This document shows, one piece after another, positions 59,840-64,000 of a stretch of DNA of 64,000 nucleotides (positions are counted from its first letter, which is position 1; each line of letters opens with the position of its first letter). Both the position numbers and the translations under genes were made by a program. The notes under the pieces are model-generated. The model was not told where the DNA came from. It made no database searches and was given only the letters and a program-made list of their open reading frames with translations. Source of the DNA: Flavobacterium salilacus subsp. salilacus (GTDB taxonomy: Bacteria; Bacteroidota; Bacteroidia; Flavobacteriales; Flavobacteriaceae); contig NZ_SKBP01000011.1 in NCBI RefSeq assembly GCF_004634195.1, forward strand, positions 1 through 64,000, in the 5' to 3' direction.

Positions 59840-62053
59840 TTACTTAATCATGACTTTTTTAGTAATTGATTTTCCTTGTGTTTCAAGCGTAAGGAAATAC
59901 ATTCCGCTATCTAAGGTCGTAACATTAAGGTTTAACTCATTACCGGATATTGTTGAGGTAAGTACTGTTTTGCCTAACACATCAGTTATGGTAACTTTAC
60001 CCGTATTGGTTATATTTTGCATCCTTAGTGTTATATTATCTGATGCAGGGTTAGGGTATATTACAAATGCATTATCATTAATTTCTTCGCCGCCTGCGGT
60101 AGCTTCTTCCACTGTTGTTACAGCAGTATTGGTTATTACAGCTTCATTAAAGTCGAAATAAATACCTGCTGTGGCAGACATTGAATTGCCCAATTCTATT
60201 GTTGAAACAGGTTTTATTTTATACATAATATAGCCTTGGCTACCCGCCTCGTCAGCATCTGTAAAAGGAAGGTCTATATTATTAAATATAAACTCTACGA
60301 CGCCTTGCTCATCTCTGATAATTTCATACGTATGGCTGGCATTCATTGGCATAAAGGTATCCCAATCCAAATTAGCATCAAGCTGTGTTTCTATACGCAC
60401 TGTTTGTGCATTGGCGGTACCTTCATTCTGGAAACGAACAGTATAATGTAAATAACCTTCGGCTTGCTCCGGAGTAATAGATGCTCCTTCACGCACTGTG
60501 ATATCGTTAGGGTCATAACTGTTTGTTACAAGCTGGCTTAGGGCATACGTATTATTGGAAAAATTATCATCTGTTTCGGCGTCTATAATGGCTTCAAACT
60601 CTAATGTATCTCCCATATTTACTGTTGGAGGTTGCATTATTGTAAAAGTAATATAGGCATAGCTTGTGGCGAAAGGTTGTAAATCATTATATGAAAATGA
60701 TAAAGCATTTCCGTTTTGCTGCATGGCAGGTGCAGAAGCGTTATAGGTAATGCTGGAATCATCAAATGTTAATGATATAACACCGCTGGATGGTAGAGTA
60801 CCATAATTGGCATATATTAAAGTATAACTTGCTTCAAAACCCGGCATTGCTGCAGATGTTGGCATTATCCATACCAATACATCATTCACATCTTCTGCCT
60901 CAAGGCAAAAATTCAAATCTGTTTCTACTACAGGGGTAGTAACATTATATTCAGAAGGCGAAGCAGTAAACGGAACATAAGCATCAGGGGCTACTGTTAC
61001 AGTAGTTTCTCCTGCAGGTACATAAGAAAAACTATATTCTCCGTTTAAATTAACCGCGCTGTAATTAACATATCCATCAGTATTGGATATCACTGTAAGT
61101 CCCGCAGCAGGAAGGTCGTTAGCATCACAACCATCTCCCTCTGCATCAAATAGTACTGTTCCTGACAATGTACTTTCAACACAAGGAGAAGCTACAATGG
61201 GAGCTTCTAAAATATCAAAACATCCGCCTTCCACAAGTTGAATTCTAATATATACTGTTTGCTGATATTGAGTAACATTGGTGTAACTATACCACTCAGG
61301 GTTGCCTATAGCATTTATACCCATTTCTGCATCTGCTTGCGTTTCATGGATAGTAATATCATAAATTTGATTATCTCCTATACCCATCAATGCCTGTTCA
61401 TAAATTAAAGCCAAATCAAAAACAGCATAGCCATCTAAGTCTTCATCACATACTACAAGTGGTTCAGGAATATAGGCTGTCTCAAAACTTGTCATTACTG
61501 TTACTTCGAAACTGCTTTCGCCAACACATGTAGAGTTTGTTTCATCTGGTAATGCTTGGTAATAAATATAAATAGTTTGCGAAGCAGTTATTGCATCTCC
61601 GGGCATAAGCATCGTGCCTGTTCCTCCGGGTTCTGTATAATAATTGCCTTGTTGTAAATCCTGCAAAACATATTCGTTACACACAGTAACATCAGTAAAC
61701 TCCGGAACCCATGTGCTGCCATAACCTATCATAAAAGAGGTAATGTCATAAGCCTCATCTGTATCATTGGTTACTCTGGCAAATATCTCTTGTATCTCTC
61801 CCTCTAAAGTAATATAGAAGGTAGGATCTTCAATTACATTGATGTTAGCTATTGCGTTAGTTTCTGAATGAAAATAGGCTACGGTAAAATTATCAGGACT
61901 TTGATTACCCAATATGTAGGGTGTTTGGGTGGTAAAATCAAAAACTTCAACACCACACTGGTACATGTCGGGAGCATCAAACGCTTCTGCTTGAGAATAG
62001 CCATTTACCGTGAGTAAAGCTAAAGCAAAAAGGGTAAGTAATTTCTTTTTCAT
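59840..62053 (-). CDS. Secreted T9SS cargo protein with repeat domain and C-terminal sorting domain
   Basis: 737 residues. Signal peptide ending NGYSQ. Residues about 30-300 hold Bacteroidota-type beta domains. A SdrD-like/carboxypeptidase-regulatory-like segment follows (about 310-400, LSGTVLFDAEGDGC). Then a DUF11-type repeat region (about 400-640, with ANYGTLPSSGVISLTFD and FQNEGTANAQTVRIETQLD). The type A sorting domain closes the protein: FVIYPNPASDNITLRM, TDVLGKTVL and SGMYFLTLETQGKSITKKVMIK-type end. It should be exported by the type IX system and attached to or released from the surface. Function unknown. Confidence 0.9.
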   Translation of the reverse strand: MKKKLLTLFALALLTVNGYSQAEAFDAPDMYQCGVEVFDFTTQTPYILGNQSPDNFTVAYFHSETNAIANINVIEDPTFYITLEGEIQEIFARVTNDTDEAYDITSFMIGYGSTWVPEFTDVTVCNEYVLQDLQQGNYYTEPGGTGTMLMPGDAITASQTIYIYYQALPDETNSTCVGESSFEVTVMTSFETAYIPEPLVVCDEDLDGYAVFDLALIYEQALMGIGDNQIYDITIHETQADAEMGINAIGNPEWYSYTNVTQYQQTVYIRIQLVEGGCFDILEAPIVASPCVESTLSGTVLFDAEGDGCDANDLPAAGLTVISNTDGYVNYSAVNLNGEYSFSYVPAGETTVTVAPDAYVPFTASPSEYNVTTPVVETDLNFCLEAEDVNDVLVWIMPTSAAMPGFEASYTLIYANYGTLPSSGVISLTFDDSSITYNASAPAMQQNGNALSFSYNDLQPFATSYAYITFTIMQPPTVNMGDTLEFEAIIDAETDDNFSNNTYALSQLVTNSYDPNDITVREGASITPEQAEGYLHYTVRFQNEGTANAQTVRIETQLDANLDWDTFMPMNASHTYEIIRDEQGVVEFIFNNIDLPFTDADEAGSQGYIMYKIKPVSTIELGNSMSATAGIYFDFNEAVITNTAVTTVEEATAGGEEINDNAFVIYPNPASDNITLRMQNITNTGKVTITDVLGKTVLTSTISGNELNLNVTTLDSGMYFLTLETQGKSITKKVMIK

Positions 62054-62234
62054 AAGTTAATATTTATTTGGTTATTTAACTCATAAACAGATTTATTTGC
62101 AATTACCCTACCCAATAATTTGCGGATTTTGTAAAAACAACATTTATTTAAACCTTATAAATAAAGAAATTTAGAGATACGTTTTTCAGTAAAAAAAAGC
62201 AATAAAAAGTGTTATATAACTATTAATAAATGCA

Positions 62235-62591
62235 TTACACAACATCGCTTTGCATTAAAACAGTATTGATATTGAGGTCGTAATAACTACGATAATCAGA
62301 GTTTGATATTATTTCAAAATTTTTATGCAAACGCTTATATTCCTCATCAGTAAAATCTTCCAAAACAATTTTAACGATATACGGCTGGCGCGCTATAAAT
62401 TTTTCTCGGTCTATACATATAACCGATGCATCAAAACAATCTTCATATTGATGATAAAACCCTGCGCCTATAGGCTCATACTTGTTTATATCAATATTGC
62501 GGGAGGTAAGTAGCGGTAGTAGTTCGAGTCCTTTATTTTGCAGTTCATTTTTAGCTTTATCGTAGCGGGATACTACTGTAATTGACTCCAT
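62235..62591 (-). CDS. Hypothetical protein
   Basis: 118 residues, soluble, mixed alpha/beta (VVSRYDKAKNELQNKGLELL, FIARQPYIVKIVLEDFTDEEY). No family recognised and no signal peptide. It stands alone with 181 bp on one side. A partial promoter-like CACTTTTG lies just upstream. Confidence 0.6.
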   Translation of the reverse strand: MESITVVSRYDKAKNELQNKGLELLPLLTSRNIDINKYEPIGAGFYHQYEDCFDASVICIDREKFIARQPYIVKIVLEDFTDEEYKRLHKNFEIISNSDYRSYYDLNINTVLMQSDVV

Positions 62592-62688
62592 TATTTATTA
62601 CCATTTTAGATGATGCAAAAGTGTAATATAATTTCAGAAAACACATTAATACTATGGTAAGATTACATTAAGGAAGTCTTAAATATGA

Positions 62689-63351
62689 TTACCGCTCTTT
62701 CTCACGCCAAGCCTCTGTAATAGCGGTATAATCTATAGTAAAAGCGGGGTCTTGTCGCTGTAGCCTGTGCTCTTTAAACGCTTTTAGCAAAAAGCCTTCT
62801 ATATGATAATCTTCAGGTACGGTAGCGGGGCTGTACGTGCTTTTCAAATTTATATCAAACACACGTGCCATTTTACTGGACCAAAAAGCTTTCCAACCGC
62901 TTTTATGTTCTTTTATCAAATCAAAAGTAGAATAGCCTGTTTGTCTGTGTATCAATTTTACTAAAATCTGCCCGTCTTTCCGAGATAAATTCTTTAACTG
63001 CTCTTCAAACTCTTCTTCAAGATACTTTTGTACTATTTTAGAATATTTCTTTTTTTCTTTACTCGTTTTCAGCTTAGCCATATTAGCATTAAGCAAAGTG
63101 AGCCTGTCAGCAGCTATTTTAGCATAAGGATACACTTTTAGCACCCTGCGTCTCAGTATAAGCAGCTTTTTTCGCTCTTCGGCAGAAATGGTATCTTTTA
63201 CATTAGAGATAACAACTTCTTCCATTTGTAAATTAAAAGCTATAGAGTCATTCTCAACGCCATTCTTTACAGTATCGGTTACAACTTCCTGCGCATGTAC
63301 TTTTACAGTACATACCAATACAAGAAAGAATAGTAAACGTGCTTTCATCAT
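62689..63351 (-). CDS. DUF4294 family secreted protein
   Basis: About 220 residues from ATG 63351 (an earlier ATG at 63378 precedes the signal peptide). Signal MMKARLLFFLVLVCTVKVHAQ, then a helical region with LRRRVLKVYPYAKIAADRL and RKDGQILVKLIHRQTGYSTFDLIKEHKSGWKAF-type motif, which are the DUF4294 marks. Function unknown; widespread in Flavobacteriia. It is divergent from the M42 gene. Confidence 0.88.
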   Translation of the reverse strand: MMKARLLFFLVLVCTVKVHAQEVVTDTVKNGVENDSIAFNLQMEEVVISNVKDTISAEERKKLLILRRRVLKVYPYAKIAADRLTLLNANMAKLKTSKEKKKYSKIVQKYLEEEFEEQLKNLSRKDGQILVKLIHRQTGYSTFDLIKEHKSGWKAFWSSKMARVFDINLKSTYSPATVPEDYHIEGFLLKAFKEHRLQRQDPAFTIDYTAITEAWREKER

Positions 63352-63397
63352 TAAAAATTTTATATCAAAATTATACATTTATACATAACTCTGTTGC

Positions 63398-63405
63398 CAA
63401 ATTTA
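63398..63405 (-). promoter_or_regulatory. -7 box (TAAATTTG) of the DUF4294 gene
   Basis: Exact TAnnTTTG match on the minus strand; next to a 7/8 match (TATTTTAG, 63405-63412) reading toward the M42 gene, so the promoters are back to back. Confidence 0.45.
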
Positions 63406-63432
63406 TATTTTAGCAGAAAAATACAATAAAAT

Positions 63433-64000
63433 ATGTCTTCAAAATCTATCCTAACCGATAATTCAATTAACTTTTTAGAAAAATATTTAAATAACCCTTC
63501 GCCAACAGGATATGAATCCGGCGGACAAAAAATATGGATGGAGTATCTAAAACCCTATGTAGATACTTTTATTACAGATACTTACGGAAGTGCCGTAGGG
63601 ATTATAAACCCCGATGCCCCTTATAAAGTAGTTATAGAAGGGCATTCTGACGAAATTTCCTGGTATGTAAACTATATTACTGATAACGGGCTTATTTATG
63701 TTATACGCAACGGAGGGTCTGACCACATGATTGCCCCTTCCAAGCGTGTCAATATCCATACCAAAAACGGCATTGTAAAAGGCGTATTTGGCTGGCCTGC
63801 CATACATACCCGTAAAGGAGGCGAAAAAGAAGAGCCTGCAAAGCTGGAAAACATTTTTATAGATTTAGGTTGCAATACCAAAGAAGAAGTAGAGGCTCTT
63901 GGTGTGCATGTAGGTTGTGTTATTACTTATCCTGACGAATTTATGATTCTTAACGAAAATAAATTTGTGTGTCGTGCCATAGATAACCGTATTGGCGGAT
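63433..64000 (+). CDS. M42-family aminopeptidase, partial at the right edge
   Basis: 189 codons from ATG 63433 remain open to the edge. Starts MSSKSILTDNSINFLEKYLN with NNPSPTGYESGGQKIWMEYL, the family opening. Metal ligands seen so far are H in VIEGHSDEISW and D in CRAIDNRIGG. These enzymes are cobalt- or zinc-dependent tetrahedral aminopeptidases that trim peptides in the cytoplasm. The C-terminal part lies beyond the window. Confidence 0.9.
   Translation, partial: MSSKSILTDNSINFLEKYLNNPSPTGYESGGQKIWMEYLKPYVDTFITDTYGSAVGIINPDAPYKVVIEGHSDEISWYVNYITDNGLIYVIRNGGSDHMIAPSKRVNIHTKNGIVKGVFGWPAIHTRKGGEKEEPAKLENIFIDLGCNTKEEVEALGVHVGCVITYPDEFMILNENKFVCRAIDNRIGG

Noticed and set aside
1..64000. CRISPR arrays, rRNA operons, transposases, phage genes
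   Set aside because: No regularly spaced repeats, rRNA sequence, DDE or serine/tyrosine recombinase motifs or phage structural genes were seen.

Overview
The window is chromosomal DNA from a member of the Bacteroidota, most likely Flavobacteriaceae. The evidence is an AT-rich composition, a T9SS type A C-terminal sorting domain, many Bacteroidota promoter boxes of the TAnnTTTG type, near absence of Shine-Dalgarno sequences, a fused alpha/beta E1 dehydrogenase, and small conserved families typical of the group (DUF4294, DUF6452/DUF6048, DUF5362-like). There are no rRNA genes, canonical tRNA genes, CRISPR arrays, complete insertion sequences or prophage. Most of the window is ordinary core metabolism, envelope and repair genes, with small islands of unusual sequence.

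Layout. 1-4.2 kb: a large secreted fn3/Ig-like protein running off the left edge, an acetate transporter, then 500 bp without a gene that holds a MITE-like inverted repeat and a 116-nt tRNA-like fold. 4.2-20 kb: uvrA, a LOG-family protein, an M1-like/beta-barrel fusion, the fused E1 dehydrogenase, an aldehyde dehydrogenase, an OmpA protein, and a leftward fabG / VWA-like / META lipoprotein cluster. 20-25.6 kb: a GNAT remnant, crcB, a 51-codon acidic gene, an aldo/keto reductase, hemolysin III, and the agmatine-to-putrescine pair aguB/aguA split by a four-helix-bundle (23S IVS-type) gene with inverted flanking repeats. 25.6-28.5 kb: thioredoxin, an MBL/double-rhodanese protein and a TauE/SafE exporter; the last two have matching palindromic operators at identical spacing from their -7 boxes, which suggests a Crp/Fnr-type sulfur regulon. 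28.8-33.3 kb: an L,D-transpeptidase, an NlpC/P60 lipoprotein, a HipA-like kinase/DUF3037 pair, a CREST-like membrane hydrolase and a tiny membrane protein. 33.4-45.5 kb: fumC, GNAT, DUF1003/corA, hutI and formimidoylglutamase separated by a coiled-coil protein, rhlE, a phosphodiesterase, truA and an ABC exporter. 45.5-46.8 kb: an AT-rich PIN-like-domain gene beside a duplicated scrap of the ABC gene's 3' end, probably acquired. 46.9-64 kb: lpd, OmpW, cysteine desulfurase, a tandem-repeat lipoprotein, an Smr protein, rocD, DinB/WYL, OsmC, rlmD with DUF6452/DUF6048, a T9SS cargo protein, DUF4294 and the start of an M42 aminopeptidase.

Genes that work together: aguB and aguA make putrescine from agmatine; hutI and the formimidoylglutamase belong to histidine breakdown; lpd can supply E3 to complexes using the fused E1 (the E2 is not here); the MBL/rhodanese protein, TauE and possibly thioredoxin handle reduced sulfur. 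No recognised multi-gene defence system is complete here. The best candidates for something new are the tRNA-like RNA, the IVS-type insertion that seems to have rewritten the aguA N-terminus, the paired operators, and the HipA-like/DUF3037 gene pair.
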